A DNA stretch of 64,000 nucleotides from Streptococcus gallolyticus. Its GTDB lineage: Bacteria > Bacillota > Bacilli > Lactobacillales > Streptococcaceae. Shown piece after piece: positions 18,269-27,269 of this stretch. The stretch lies in assembly GCA_019794795.1 (NCBI GenBank), contig JAIMFC010000001.1:232805-296804 (forward strand), in the 5' to 3' direction. Below the pieces are notes generated by a model. The model was given only the letters and a program-made list of their open reading frames with translations. It searched no databases and was not told where the DNA came from. Made by a program: the position numbers and the translations under genes. The stretch's first letter is position 1. Every line of letters begins with the position of its first letter.

Positions 18269-18649
18269 ATGGTTCAATCAATGTGGCTAAATTTTTCAAG
18301 CAAATCCGTTTCAGCAACTGCTGACTTCTTTGCGGATTTAGGGTTTGAAGTTTCCTATCCCCAAGGTGAGACGGGACCGGTAGTTGATATTCGTCTGGGC
18401 AAAAATGGGCAGATTGTTTATTTTTCTGAGTCTGTATTCACTATGATGGCGCCTTTTCAAGCTACAGGCAATGATGCCTTAGTGAGCATTGATGTTGAAA
18501 GTCCAGAAGAAGTGGTTGCTTTCTTAGAGAAGGTTGCGGAAAATGGTGGTCGCGTAACAGTACAAGCAGGAGATCGCGGAGGTATTTTTGGAGGTGCTTT
18601 TGAGGATTTAGACGGACATCATTTCACCATTATTGTGATGCCAAAATAA
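18269..18649 (+). CDS. VOC (glyoxalase/bleomycin-resistance fold) family protein
   Basis: A 126-residue protein with paired beta-alpha-beta-beta-beta modules: WLNFSSKSVSATADFFADLGFEVS in the first half and FLEKVAENGGRVTVQ ... GGAFEDLDGHHFTIIVMP in the second. Members bind metals or small molecules; none can be named here. Of two adjacent ATGs I choose the second (18269), which has better spacing to AGGAG at 18259-18263. It lies 9 bases before gloA and is probably cotranscribed. Confidence 0.82.
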   Translation: MVQSMWLNFSSKSVSATADFFADLGFEVSYPQGETGPVVDIRLGKNGQIVYFSESVFTMMAPFQATGNDALVSIDVESPEEVVAFLEKVAENGGRVTVQAGDRGGIFGGAFEDLDGHHFTIIVMPK

Positions 18650-18658
18650 GGAGGAATT

Positions 18659-19042
18659 ATGGCTAGTTTGAAAATGCTTCACGCGTGTTTGCGTGTTGAG
18701 AATTTGGAAGCTTCAATGAAGTTTTATGCGGATTGTTTTGGTTTTGTAGAAACCCGTCGTAAGGACTACCCAGAACACAAGTTTAGCTTGGTCTATATGG
18801 CCTTGCCAGGAGATGAGTTTGAGATTGAATTGACTTACAACTTTGACCATGGTCCATATGTAGTAGGGGATGGCTTCTCTCATTTGGCTCTTTCTTCCGA
18901 TGACCTAGAAGGGGATAATGCCAAGCATAAGGCACTTGGTTATCCAACGACAGAGTTGTCTGGTCTTCCGGGAAATCCAGGTCATTACTACTTTGTTACA
19001 GATCCAGATGGCTACCGTGTGGAAGTCATTCGTGCAGACTAA
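18659..19042 (+). CDS. gloA: Lactoylglutathione lyase (glyoxalase I)
   Basis: This 127-residue enzyme of the VOC fold isomerises the hemithioacetal of methylglyoxal and a thiol. Features are the metal-ligand His in MLHACLRVENLEASMKFY near the start, Glu in EFEIELTYNFD, His in GFSHLALSSDD and the C-terminal Glu in DPDGYRVEVI, in the order of bacterial GloA. AGGAGG precedes the ATG. Methylglyoxal detoxification is the family role. Confidence 0.87.
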   Translation: MASLKMLHACLRVENLEASMKFYADCFGFVETRRKDYPEHKFSLVYMALPGDEFEIELTYNFDHGPYVVGDGFSHLALSSDDLEGDNAKHKALGYPTTELSGLPGNPGHYYFVTDPDGYRVEVIRAD

Positions 19043-19052
19043 AGATTAGATA

Positions 19053-19081
19053 TCGGCTGGGACAAGTTCTCAGCCTTTTCA
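19053..19081 (+). terminator. Terminator after gloA, solo hairpin of the repeat family
   Basis: GGCTG/CAGCC around GGACAAGTTCT with a following TTTT. The core GGGACAA-N-TCTCAG is the same as in the large repeats. Confidence 0.6.
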
Positions 19082-19105
19082 TACAAAATTGTTACCATAA
19101 TTTTA

Positions 19106-19134
19106 TTGACACTAGCTTGTAAATAGCTTAGTAT
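19106..19134 (+). promoter_or_regulatory. Promoter of pgdA
   Basis: Consensus TTGACA at 19106-19111 with a 17-base spacer to TAGTAT at 19129-19134. Confidence 0.7.
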
Positions 19135-19166
19135 GGTATGGAAGAAAATAAGAAGAGGGCACGTAA

Positions 19167-20564
19167 ATGAAAAAGTGGTGGTGGTTATTGCTGGTAAATC
19201 TGTTCATGTTAGCAGTAGTTGGTGTAGGTAGTTTTTTTGCCTATAAAACCTACATTGACCGAAGTTTGGCTCAGGCAATTGAGCTGAAAAAGAAGCAATT
19301 AGCACCATCCTTAGCTTATGATTTACAAGAAGGAAATACAGGGCACAGCCGAGTAATTGCCTATTTTCCAAAAGGAAAAGATGGGAAACGCATCTCTTCA
19401 CTGGAACAGAAAATGTATGCTTCTATTGAAAAGAAAATTGGTCGAAAGCCAGCTAAAGGAGCTGTCGATCGCCTCTATCTTTTAATGGCAAAAGAAGAAA
19501 AAACAAATTTTCCCAAAGTCAGAAAAGAGCGATTACACTCAATTTCTTATCACATTAAAGGAGCGAAGTTAGATGGAGAGCAGTCAGAGGATGAGGGAAG
19601 CTTGTTTTTAACAGAAGACAATCAACCTTTCGATCTGACCAAGCTATTTTCAAATAGTCAGCCTGTAGTAGAAGCCTATGCAAAACAGCTGGTTGATGAA
19701 ATAGGCAAGTTAGGTAAGTCAGAGGATGAAAAAAATCAAGCTGTAGCTGATTTGAAGAAACTAGACTTAGCGAGTCTTGATTTTAGCTATGATAATAGTC
19801 AGTTGACTCTTCATTTTCCAAGTGACTTGGCAGGTGTTCGCCAGTTGAGCTTGCCTGTTTCAACACTTTATGATGAAATTAAGGTAGATTATCTGACAGA
19901 AACAGATAAAAAAGAATATGAAGCTTATTTGGCTGAACAGGAGGCCAAAAAGAACCAGCTGCGGATTGCTATTACATTTGATGATGGTCCAAGTCCGGAG
20001 ACGACACCGCAGGTGCTGGATTTGTTGAAGAAATATAAGGTCAAGGCAACCTTCTTTGTCTTAGGGAAAAATATTGCTGGAAATGAGGCTATTCTGAAGC
20101 GTATGCAGGCAGAAGGGCATGAAATTGCCAACCATAGCTGGAATCATCCGCAGTTAACCAAGTTAGCGGCAGATCAAATCAAGCAGGAAATTGAAGATAC
20201 TCAATCTGCTATACAGGCGGTCACTGGTCAACGACCAACTTCTTATCGTCCTCCATACGGTGCTGTCAATCAGGCCGTGCAGGCGGTGACCAATCTACCA
20301 GCCATTTATTGGACGGTGGATACCTTGGATTGGAAGAGTAAGAACCCAGCAGCTATTTTGGGAGAAGTCAAGGCGCACACGCAAGCAGGAAGTATCATTC
20401 TCATGCATGATATTCATCCGACAACGGTGGCTTCTTTAGACAGTGTATTAGCTTATTTGACAGGACAGGGTTATTCTTTTGCAAGAGTTGACGAATTGCT
20501 AGGGAAAAATATCAATCCACAATATGTGTATTACAGTCAGTCATTCGCTGGACCAGCACAATAA
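19167..20564 (+). CDS. pgdA: Peptidoglycan N-acetylglucosamine deacetylase
   Basis: The 465-residue exoenzyme removes acetyl groups from GlcNAc in peptidoglycan and so protects against lysozyme. It has a transmembrane anchor (about 5-26), a middle domain of the DUF3298/RsiV type (about 125-255) and a C-terminal NodB deacetylase domain: AITFDDGPSPETTP with the catalytic and metal Asp pair (about 268-281), the metal His pair in NHSWNHPQL, YRPPYGAVN, WTVDTLDW and ILMHDIHP. All catalytic residues are present. It is monocistronic between its own promoter and a bidirectional terminator. Confidence 0.93.
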   Translation: MKKWWWLLLVNLFMLAVVGVGSFFAYKTYIDRSLAQAIELKKKQLAPSLAYDLQEGNTGHSRVIAYFPKGKDGKRISSLEQKMYASIEKKIGRKPAKGAVDRLYLLMAKEEKTNFPKVRKERLHSISYHIKGAKLDGEQSEDEGSLFLTEDNQPFDLTKLFSNSQPVVEAYAKQLVDEIGKLGKSEDEKNQAVADLKKLDLASLDFSYDNSQLTLHFPSDLAGVRQLSLPVSTLYDEIKVDYLTETDKKEYEAYLAEQEAKKNQLRIAITFDDGPSPETTPQVLDLLKKYKVKATFFVLGKNIAGNEAILKRMQAEGHEIANHSWNHPQLTKLAADQIKQEIEDTQSAIQAVTGQRPTSYRPPYGAVNQAVQAVTNLPAIYWTVDTLDWKSKNPAAILGEVKAHTQAGSIILMHDIHPTTVASLDSVLAYLTGQGYSFARVDELLGKNINPQYVYYSQSFAGPAQ

Positions 20565-20588
20565 AAAAAGAGCTCGCGGGCTCTTTTT
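20565..20588. terminator. Bidirectional terminator between pgdA and the GT14 gene
   Basis: AAAAAGAGC and GCTCTTTTT form a symmetric stem with a 6-base loop. It serves pgdA on the plus strand and overlaps the stop of the convergent glycosyltransferase gene. Confidence 0.85.
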
Positions 20589-21525
20589 ATTGTGTAATCG
20601 AAAGAATGTATTCCTTAAGTTTAGGATGTTTTTCAAGATTGAATTTGCGAGAGAAGAGATGACCAAGCTCGCGTCCTTTCTCAAGCTGAGCGATATCTTT
20701 TTCACTATCTGTCCACTCATAGGGACGCCCATCCCACCAGTTGATATAGCGTAGATTTCCTTGGAATTCATCTGGAACCTCTTCAACAGGATCGGAGTGA
20801 TAGATGTTCTCCAATAGGTTAGCACGTTTTAACACCATGGCGAAGAAATACTCATCTGAACAGAAAGTGAAACGGAAATGTTTGCGAATAAAGGCTTCAT
20901 TTTCTAGGACTGTCAGAAGGACATCGTGGTTGAATGATTTCCACTCAGAGAAGCCATCGAAGCCCAATTCTTTTCGTTTTCCGTGCAGGCGATCAATTTT
21001 TAAAGCAGTTTGGATTTTATTTTCAGCAATCTGATAAGCACGCAAGATTTTACGTGCAAAAGGTGAGAGATTACGTGGATTGATGCGACGTGAGAGATGA
21101 TAATGCTCAACCAACTTGTACAGTTTTAATTTTTCAGCCTCTTCTTGGTTATAGCGAGTGATAAAAATCTTGTCTGTTTTATCTTGGAAAAAATCGTGAA
21201 TGACATCCTGAGATTGCAGAGGGAGGTCTGCGCCTGAAATCAAATGGTAGAAGGCATAGGGCCCTTTTTCTGCGGCAGATTTGTAAAGTAAGAGCTCGCA
21301 TTCCACCAGAGAAAAATGTCCCCAATAAACAGCGATTCGAGGTATGAAATATATCTTAGAATGCTTAGCAGCAGCCTGTAACATGTCTTGGTCTTCTTTG
21401 GTGAGACGGCTTCGTTTATCAATATGGATAAAAATATCATTACGAGGGTCATCTAACAGTGAAATTTGAAAAGCAAGTTGCTCATATTTATCATAGGCGA
21501 TGACTAAGTAGGCGTGTTTTTTCAT
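20587..21525 (-). CDS. GT14 (core-2/I-branching type) glycosyltransferase
   Basis: This 312-residue cytosolic protein resembles family GT14 N-acetylglucosaminyltransferases: MKKHAYLVIAYDKYEQL at the start, DIFIHIDKRS (about 30-39), YWGHFSLVECELLLY and YHLISGADLPLQ (about 92-104). The family normally makes branched or linear beta-linked GlcNAc or xylose chains. Bacterial members decorate surface glycans, but the acceptor is unknown. It is divergent from the flippase gene and next to pgdA, so a cell-envelope role is plausible. Confidence 0.85.
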   Translation of the reverse strand: MKKHAYLVIAYDKYEQLAFQISLLDDPRNDIFIHIDKRSRLTKEDQDMLQAAAKHSKIYFIPRIAVYWGHFSLVECELLLYKSAAEKGPYAFYHLISGADLPLQSQDVIHDFFQDKTDKIFITRYNQEEAEKLKLYKLVEHYHLSRRINPRNLSPFARKILRAYQIAENKIQTALKIDRLHGKRKELGFDGFSEWKSFNHDVLLTVLENEAFIRKHFRFTFCSDEYFFAMVLKRANLLENIYHSDPVEEVPDEFQGNLRYINWWDGRPYEWTDSEKDIAQLEKGRELGHLFSRKFNLEKHPKLKEYILSITQ

Positions 21526-21587
21526 AACTAGTTCCTTACATTTTACTGGTAAAAGAGGTCCTTATCATTCTAAACTAAATGTTCCCG

Positions 21588-21617
21588 TTTTACAAGCTAG
21601 AAGGAAAAGTTTATAAT
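21588..21617 (+). promoter_or_regulatory. Promoter of the flippase gene
   Basis: TTTACA at 21588-21593, 18-base spacer, TATAAT at 21612-21617. Confidence 0.65.
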
Positions 21618-21649
21618 ATACAGACAAGAAAGCAATGAGAGAGAATATT

Positions 21650-23290
21650 ATGTCTGAAAATACAGAAACCAAACAGTCGCATGGTCAGGAGACCATGGTG
21701 CGTGGAGTAGCTTGGTTAACAGCTGGTAGTTTTATCAGCCGTTTACTGGGGGTTATCTACATTATCATCTGGTATCGATGGATGGGAGAACACAGAGCAG
21801 AAGCTAACGCTCTCTTCAACATGGGCTATCAGGTCTATGCTAACTTTTTACTGTTATCAACAGTTGGTTTGCCAACTGCAGTTGCCAAGCAGATTGCTAA
21901 ATACAATATCAAGGGTCGCTCGGACATTTCTTACTATTTGGTAAGAGAATTTTTCAAACTCATGGTGATTTTGGGAGTTGTCTTTGCTGCTATCATGTAT
22001 CTATCTTCGCCTCTTTTGGCTCAAATGTCGGGTGCCAAAGAGGAGTTGATTCCGGTTATGTATAGCCTCGTTCCTCCTCTCTTTATCTTTCCAACCATGA
22101 GTATTATGCGTGGCTTCTTCCAAGGACACCACGATATGAAGCCTTATGCTGTTAGTCAGATTGTGGAGCAAATTGTTCGAGTTATCTGGATTTTGGCAAC
22201 AACTTTTTTTATTATGAAATTGGGATCAGGTGACTATAAGGAAGCGGTTGTTCAATCAACATTTGCGGCCTTTATTGGAATGATTGCCAGTGTTGGTACC
22301 TTGGGTTACACCATGTATAGGCAGGGATTTGTTAAGAAAGTTTTCCGACCAAAACCGGCTTCAGTCACCATTGATTTGAAGGGCTTGATTTTGGAGACGG
22401 TGAGGGAAGCTATTCCGCTTATCATTTTGGGCTGTGCCTTCCAGATTTTCCAATTGATTGACCAAATGACTTTCGTCAATTTTATGGCGCTGATTACGGA
22501 CCAAAGTAAGAAGAGTCTCCTTGTTTTGTACTCTTATATGACGGCTAATCCAAGTAAGATTACCATGTTGATTATTGGGGTGACAGGTTCGCTTGGAAGT
22601 GTGGCCATTCCTTTGATTACGGAGCGTTTTGTCCAGGGGGATAAAAAAGGAACTGGGAAGTTAATCGAGGATAATTTGCAGATGCTCTTTATCTTTGTCA
22701 TTCCAGCTATTACGGGGACGGTTCTCCTAGCTCGTCCGCTCTACAGCAGCTTTTATAATTTAGCTACAAATGCGGAAATTCAGCTCTTCATTGCCAATCT
22801 TCTCTTGATTTTCATCCAAGGACTCTATGCTATCTTTGGTGTAGTGATTCCAGCTATCTTTGAAAATCGTGCGGCGATTAAGTACTTCTTTATTGGTCTT
22901 GCCGTAAAATGTATCTTGCAGTTGCCAGCACTTTGGCTCTTCCATGCTTATGGCTCCTTGCTTGCTTCAGCCATTGGCTTGACAGTAACGGTTTATCTCT
23001 TTTATAAGCGGATTAAGCAAGTGGTGCCGATTGATGAAGCTCATGTGAAGAAAGACATATTGACCATTAGTTGGATTAGCTTGATTATGGGTGTGGTTAT
23101 CTGGCTTGTAGAGTTTGGACTTGTTAAAATTCTGCCTCTGTCTGGTCAATTCATCTGTGCTGTTCATGTTGCCATTAGTGGTTCGGCTGGAATAGTAGTC
23201 TTTGTCCTTCTGACCTTGAAAACACGCCAGCTGGATAAGCTAATTGGTTCTCGCGCTAAGGCACTTCGTCGCAAATTGAAAATTTCCTAA
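21650..23290 (+). CDS. MurJ/SpoVB-like polysaccharide or lipid II flippase
   Basis: A 546-residue membrane protein with about 14 predicted transmembrane segments, of the MATE/MviN fold that moves lipid-linked saccharides across the membrane. It begins with GVAWLTAGSFISRLLGVIYI (about 20-39), typical of SpoVB/YtgP proteins, and has the LPTAVAKQIAKYN and MRGFFQGHHDMKP loops seen in these homologues. Lipid II is the likely cargo for this subgroup, but the sequence does not prove it. I use ATG 21650 with GAGAGAG at 21638-21644; an in-frame ATG at 21635 is possible. Confidence 0.88.
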   Translation: MSENTETKQSHGQETMVRGVAWLTAGSFISRLLGVIYIIIWYRWMGEHRAEANALFNMGYQVYANFLLLSTVGLPTAVAKQIAKYNIKGRSDISYYLVREFFKLMVILGVVFAAIMYLSSPLLAQMSGAKEELIPVMYSLVPPLFIFPTMSIMRGFFQGHHDMKPYAVSQIVEQIVRVIWILATTFFIMKLGSGDYKEAVVQSTFAAFIGMIASVGTLGYTMYRQGFVKKVFRPKPASVTIDLKGLILETVREAIPLIILGCAFQIFQLIDQMTFVNFMALITDQSKKSLLVLYSYMTANPSKITMLIIGVTGSLGSVAIPLITERFVQGDKKGTGKLIEDNLQMLFIFVIPAITGTVLLARPLYSSFYNLATNAEIQLFIANLLLIFIQGLYAIFGVVIPAIFENRAAIKYFFIGLAVKCILQLPALWLFHAYGSLLASAIGLTVTVYLFYKRIKQVVPIDEAHVKKDILTISWISLIMGVVIWLVEFGLVKILPLSGQFICAVHVAISGSAGIVVFVLLTLKTRQLDKLIGSRAKALRRKLKIS

Positions 23291-23291
23291 A

Positions 23292-23317
23292 AGAAGACCG
23301 TAAGGTTTTCTTTTTTT
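23292..23317 (+). terminator. Terminator after the flippase gene
   Basis: AGAAGACC and GGTTTTCT pair across a 4-base loop (GTAA) and run into seven Ts. Confidence 0.8.
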
Positions 23318-23327
23318 GCTAATTTTG

Positions 23328-23336
23328 TGGTAAAAT
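23328..23336 (+). promoter_or_regulatory. Extended -10 promoter of pyrH
   Basis: TGGTAAAAT lies 30 bases before the pyrH start; no good -35 is visible. Confidence 0.5.
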
Positions 23337-23365
23337 AGTTTAGATAAATACAGAGGAGTAAGATG

Positions 23366-24097
23366 ATGAAACCCAAATATGAACGTATTCTAATCAAATT
23401 GTCAGGAGAAGCCTTGGCAGGTGAACGTGGTGTCGGTATTGACCTTCCAACTGTTCAGGCAATGGCCAAAGAGATTGCAGAAGTCCATAGCTCAGGTGTC
23501 CAAATCGCCTTGGTTATCGGCGGTGGAAATCTTTGGCGTGGTGAACCAGCTGCAGAAGCTGGTATGGACCGTGTGCAGGCTGACTACACTGGCATGCTTG
23601 GTACCGTTATGAATGCGCTTGTTATGGCAGATAGCCTCCAACAGTATGGAGTGGATACACGTGTGCAGACAGCTATTCCTATGCAAAATGTAGCGGAGCC
23701 TTATATTCGTGGTCGTGCCCTCCGTCACTTGGAAAAGGGCCGCATCGTGGTCTTTGGTGCGGGAATCGGCTCACCTTATTTCTCAACAGATACAACTGCA
23801 GCCCTTCGTGCAGCAGAAATTGAAGCGGATGCCATTCTTATGGCTAAAAATGGTGTAGATGGTGTCTACAATACGGATCCTCGCAAAGATGCCAATGCCG
23901 TTAAGTTTGACGAATTGACACACGTTGAAGTCATCAAACGTGGTCTGAAAATCATGGATGCGACAGCTTCAACACTTTCAATGGACAATGACATTGACCT
24001 AGTTGTTTTCAACATGAACGAGCCAGGAAATATCAAGCGCGTTGTCTTCGGTGAACAAATTGGTACAACCGTTTCAAATAAATCAGAACATAAATAA
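23366..24097 (+). CDS. pyrH: Uridylate kinase (UMP kinase)
   Basis: The hexameric amino-acid-kinase-fold enzyme phosphorylates UMP to UDP. The 243 residues include [16 protein letters not shown] (about 9-24), [28 protein letters not shown] and the C-terminal [21 protein letters not shown]. Two ATGs follow AGAGGAG; I prefer the second for spacing, leaving one codon of doubt. It is followed 14 bases later by frr, the usual streptococcal pair. Confidence 0.96.
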   Translation: MKPKYERILIKLSGEALAGERGVGIDLPTVQAMAKEIAEVHSSGVQIALVIGGGNLWRGEPAAEAGMDRVQADYTGMLGTVMNALVMADSLQQYGVDTRVQTAIPMQNVAEPYIRGRALRHLEKGRIVVFGAGIGSPYFSTDTTAALRAAEIEADAILMAKNGVDGVYNTDPRKDANAVKFDELTHVEVIKRGLKIMDATASTLSMDNDIDLVVFNMNEPGNIKRVVFGEQIGTTVSNKSEHK

Positions 24098-24111
24098 GAA
24101 AAGGAAACTAT

Positions 24112-24669
24112 ATGTCAAAAGAAATCGTAACAAAAGCTCAAGAACGTATGGCGCAATCACACCAAAGCTTGGCGCGTGAATTTGGTCAAATCCGTGCAGG
24201 CCGTGCCAATGCAAGCCTACTTGACCGTATCACTGTTGAATACTACGGTGCAGAAACTCCGCTTAATCAGTTGGCTGGTATCACTGTGCCAGAAGCGCGT
24301 GTTCTCTTGATTACTCCATTTGATAAGTCAATCTTGAAAGATATTGAACGTGCTCTTAACGCTTCAGACCTTGGTTTGACACCACAATCTGATGGTACTG
24401 TTATTCGTTTGGTTATCCCAGCCTTGACAGAAGAAACTCGTAAACACTTGGCGAAAGATGTGAAAAAAGTCGGAGAAAACTCAAAAGTTGCTATCCGTAA
24501 TATCCGCCGTGATGCCATGGATGAAGCCAAAAAAGCTGAAAAAGCAAAAGAAATCACTGAAGATGAGTTGAAAACTCTTGAAAAAGACATCCAAAAAGCA
24601 ACGGATGACGCTATCAAGACAATTGACAGTATGACAGCTGAGAAAGAAAAAGAACTCCTGTCTGTATAA
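24112..24669 (+). CDS. frr: Ribosome recycling factor
   Basis: With EF-G this factor splits post-termination ribosomes. The 185-residue protein has the three-helix bundle with [21 protein letters not shown] (about 23-43), [14 protein letters not shown], and the C-terminal helix [13 protein letters not shown] ... [12 protein letters not shown]. Length is exactly typical. Cotranscribed with pyrH. Confidence 0.97.
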   Translation: MSKEIVTKAQERMAQSHQSLAREFGQIRAGRANASLLDRITVEYYGAETPLNQLAGITVPEARVLLITPFDKSILKDIERALNASDLGLTPQSDGTVIRLVIPALTEETRKHLAKDVKKVGENSKVAIRNIRRDAMDEAKKAEKAKEITEDELKTLEKDIQKATDDAIKTIDSMTAEKEKELLSV

Positions 24670-24679
24670 GAAAAGACCT

Positions 24680-24707
24680 GAGTCAGTTTCTGCTGGCTCT
24701 CTTTTTA
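24680..24707 (+). terminator. Terminator after frr
   Basis: GAGTCAG pairs with CTGGCTC (one G-T pair) and is followed by CTTTTT. It lies 18 bases before cvfB and may only lower read-through. Confidence 0.65.
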
Positions 24708-24725
24708 ACATTAAAGGAATAGATT

Positions 24726-25580
24726 ATGAACCATTTATTAGCAACTTTTATTGTGGGTCTAGTGACCGATGAAAATGAACAATTTTACTTTGTCCAAAAG
24801 GAGGGAGTGACCTTCGCTCTTTTAAAAGAAGAAGGGGAGCACAAACTAGGTGAGTCTGTCAAGGGCTTCGCCTACTTGGACATGAAGCAAAAACCACGTT
24901 TGACCACCAAGGAAGTGACAGCAACCCAAGATAGCTTTGGTTGGGGAACTGTTACAGATGTTCGTAAGGACTTGGGTGTTTTTCTAGATACAGGGCTTCC
25001 TGATAAGGAAGTGGTCGTGTCACTGGATATTTTGCCAGAAATCAAGGAACTTTGGCCGAAAAAAGGTGACCAACTCTATGTTCGCTACAGTGTGGACAAG
25101 AAAGACCGCATTTGGGCCCTACCAGCTTTTCAAGAAGATTTCCAAAAGATGGCTGGACCAGCCTATGATAATATGCAAAACCAAAATGTCAAGGCTATCG
25201 TTTTCCGTCTGAAAATAAGTGGTACCTTTGTCTATCTACCTGATAACAATATGTTGGGCTTTATTCATCCAAATGAACGCTATACAGAGCCACGCTTGGG
25301 TCAGGTCTTGGATGCGCGTGTGATTGGTTATCGGGCTGTAGATCGTACCCTCAATCTATCTCTTAAACCACGCTCCTTTGAGATGTTGGAAAATGATGCC
25401 CAGATGATTTTGACCTACTTGGAGAGCAATGGTGGCTTTATGACCTTAAATGATAAATCAGCGCCAGAAGACATCAAGGCAACATTTGGTTTGTCAAAAG
25501 GTCAATTCAAGAAAGCACTTGGTGGACTCATGAAGGCTAAGAAAATCAAACAGGACCAATTTGGAACAGAATTAATCTAG
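24726..25580 (+). CDS. cvfB: CvfB-type S1 RNA-binding protein
   Basis: The 284-residue protein has tandem S1-like domains (GWGTVTDVRKDLGVFLDTGLPDKEVVV at about 77-103; GTFVYLPDNNMLGFIHPNER at about 161-180) and a C-terminal winged helix. CvfB in staphylococci is an RNA-binding virulence and gene-expression regulator. Position after pyrH-frr matches the pneumococcal arrangement as I recall it. Its RNA targets here are unknown. Confidence 0.88.
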   Translation: MNHLLATFIVGLVTDENEQFYFVQKEGVTFALLKEEGEHKLGESVKGFAYLDMKQKPRLTTKEVTATQDSFGWGTVTDVRKDLGVFLDTGLPDKEVVVSLDILPEIKELWPKKGDQLYVRYSVDKKDRIWALPAFQEDFQKMAGPAYDNMQNQNVKAIVFRLKISGTFVYLPDNNMLGFIHPNERYTEPRLGQVLDARVIGYRAVDRTLNLSLKPRSFEMLENDAQMILTYLESNGGFMTLNDKSAPEDIKATFGLSKGQFKKALGGLMKAKKIKQDQFGTELI

Positions 25581-25593
25581 AAAGGGTGAGCTC

Positions 25594-26514
25594 ATGTTAG
25601 TGTATATTGCAGGTAGCGGAGCCATGGGCTGTCGTTTTGGTTACCAGTTGTCGAAGACTGATAATCGGGTTATTTTGCTGGATAATTGGGAAGACCATAT
25701 CGCAGCCATTTCTCAAAATGGGCTCAAGGTGACTGGTGATGTAGAGGATTGTGTTCACCTGCCCATCATGAAGCCAACTGAGGCAACGGAGATTGCGGAT
25801 TTGATCATTCTCTTGCCCAAGGCAGACCAATTACCAAAAATGCTCCAGGATATTCGAGGGATTATCGGGGAACATACCAAGGTTTTGAGCCTTTTGAATG
25901 GACTTGGGCATGCAACAACCATGCGTCGTTATCTGGATCAAGAAAATATTATGGTTGGGGTGACCATCTGGTTGGCGGGGCTCAAAGGACCAGGACATGT
26001 TCATCTGCAGGGGCCAGGCAGTGTTTTTGTGCAAAATATGGTGGGTGATGGTCAGTCTGTGGCTGACATTATTGATATGTTTAATCAAGCAGGTCTCAAT
26101 GCAAGTTATGATGACAATGTGATTGAGGCTATCTGGCGTAAGGCTTGTGTTAATGGAGTGATGAATCCAACTTGCGCCGTTTTAGACTGTACCATTGGTG
26201 AATTGTTTGGGACAGAAGCAGGCCTGAATCTGGTTAAGAATATTTTTGATGAATTTATCGCTGTAGCTAAGTCAGAAGCAGACGGAATTGATGAAAAAGC
26301 CATTTGGGCATACATCATGGAAACTTCTAAGAAAGCTTCTAGTCATTATCCCTCTATGCACCAAGATTTGGTCCAACACAAACGCCGTACTGAGATTGAC
26401 TACCTTAATGGGGCTGTTGTTTTCAAGGGCAAACGTGCTGGTATTCCGACGCCTTATTGCCAGATGATAACCGATATGGTACATGCTAAGGAATCTATGC
26501 TAGGACTGCGTTAG
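25594..26514 (+). CDS. panE: 2-dehydropantoate 2-reductase
   Basis: This 306-residue NADPH-dependent reductase converts ketopantoate to pantoate for coenzyme A synthesis. The Rossmann motif is IAGSGAMGCRFG (about 4-15). The catalytic Lys is in IWRKACVNGVMNPTCA (about 182-197), and the C-terminal YPSMHQDLVQHKRRTEIDYLNG is the family signature. AAAGGGTGAG precedes the ATG. It lies 13 bases after cvfB and probably shares its transcript. Confidence 0.93.
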   Translation: MLVYIAGSGAMGCRFGYQLSKTDNRVILLDNWEDHIAAISQNGLKVTGDVEDCVHLPIMKPTEATEIADLIILLPKADQLPKMLQDIRGIIGEHTKVLSLLNGLGHATTMRRYLDQENIMVGVTIWLAGLKGPGHVHLQGPGSVFVQNMVGDGQSVADIIDMFNQAGLNASYDDNVIEAIWRKACVNGVMNPTCAVLDCTIGELFGTEAGLNLVKNIFDEFIAVAKSEADGIDEKAIWAYIMETSKKASSHYPSMHQDLVQHKRRTEIDYLNGAVVFKGKRAGIPTPYCQMITDMVHAKESMLGLR

Positions 26515-26532
26515 TTGGTCAGAAAGGAATCT

Positions 26533-26748
26533 ATGAGAAAATCATTTTACAGCTGGTTGATCACCCAGCGCAATCCCAAGTCCAATGAACCCTTGGCGAT
26601 TTTGGCAGACCATGCCTTTGACGATACCACTTTTCCTAAGCACACAGATGATTTCGATACCGTCAGTCGTTACTTGGAAGACCAAGCTAGCTTCGCCTTT
26701 AACCTCGGTCATTTTGACCAGATTTGGGAAGAATATTTGGGACATTGA
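26533..26748 (+). CDS. YozE family (UPF0346) protein
   Basis: A 71-residue protein starting [20 protein letters not shown] and ending [10 protein letters not shown], the YozE-type pattern. The family forms a sterile-alpha-motif-like helical fold of unknown role. I choose ATG 26533 behind AAAGGAA; the frame runs a few codons further upstream without support. Confidence 0.85.
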   Translation: MRKSFYSWLITQRNPKSNEPLAILADHAFDDTTFPKHTDDFDTVSRYLEDQASFAFNLGHFDQIWEEYLGH

Positions 26749-26749
26749 C

Positions 26750-27201
26750 ATGGATATTTCATTTAAAATGGAATCTGGACGTTTCAATCTCCGTGTGGCT
26801 GCTCTCGTTATTGGTCATGAGGGAGGAGCAAGTTCCCTATAGCTATTTACCAGGTGGTAGAGTGCAGTTTGGCGAAAGTGCTGAAGAGGCTATTCTACGA
26901 GAAATTCAAGAAGAGTTGGCTTGCCCAGCTCAGATTATCCGTCCCTTGTGGCTGGCTCAAAGCTTTTTTTACGGAAGAAGTTAGTGGTGAAGCCTTTCAT
27001 GAGCTATGCTTGTATTTTTTGATTGAAGTAGCAAATATTAGTAAAGCTGACTTTACTGTGATGGAAAAGAAGCGTGAAAATCACTTTTTCTGGCTGGATT
27101 TTCAGCAATTACAAGAGGAAGTGGTTTATCCGAAATTCCTCAGAGAAGAGATTTTTCGCTTACCTGAGCATTTAACCATGCGAATCGAGAGAGAAAATTA
27201 A
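26750..27201 (+). pseudogene. NUDIX hydrolase, two frameshifts
   Basis: The coding sequence is spread over three frames. ATG 26750 gives MDISFKMESGRFNLRVAALVI and then leaves frame at about 26811-26830. The second frame carries the catalytic box LPGGRVQFGESAEEAILREIQEE (from about 26848) and is lost in the T-run at about 26965-26972. The third frame reads EEVSGEAFHELCLYFLIEV on to the stop at 27199-27201. Joined, they make a normal NUDIX protein of about 150 residues. Each shift is +1. It follows yozE by one base. Real decay and sequence error are both possible. Confidence 0.82.
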
Positions 27202-27227
27202 GAAAATCTCACCAGTCTGGGATTTTC

Positions 27228-27236
27228 TGCTATAAT
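27228..27236 (+). promoter_or_regulatory. Extended -10 promoter of phoH
   Basis: TGCTATAAT about 34 bases before the phoH start. An AGAAAATC/GATTTTCT inverted repeat lies just upstream (27201-27228) without a T-run. Confidence 0.5.
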
Positions 27237-27269
27237 GAAGCTAGTAAGAAAAAAAGGAAGAAATTGAAT

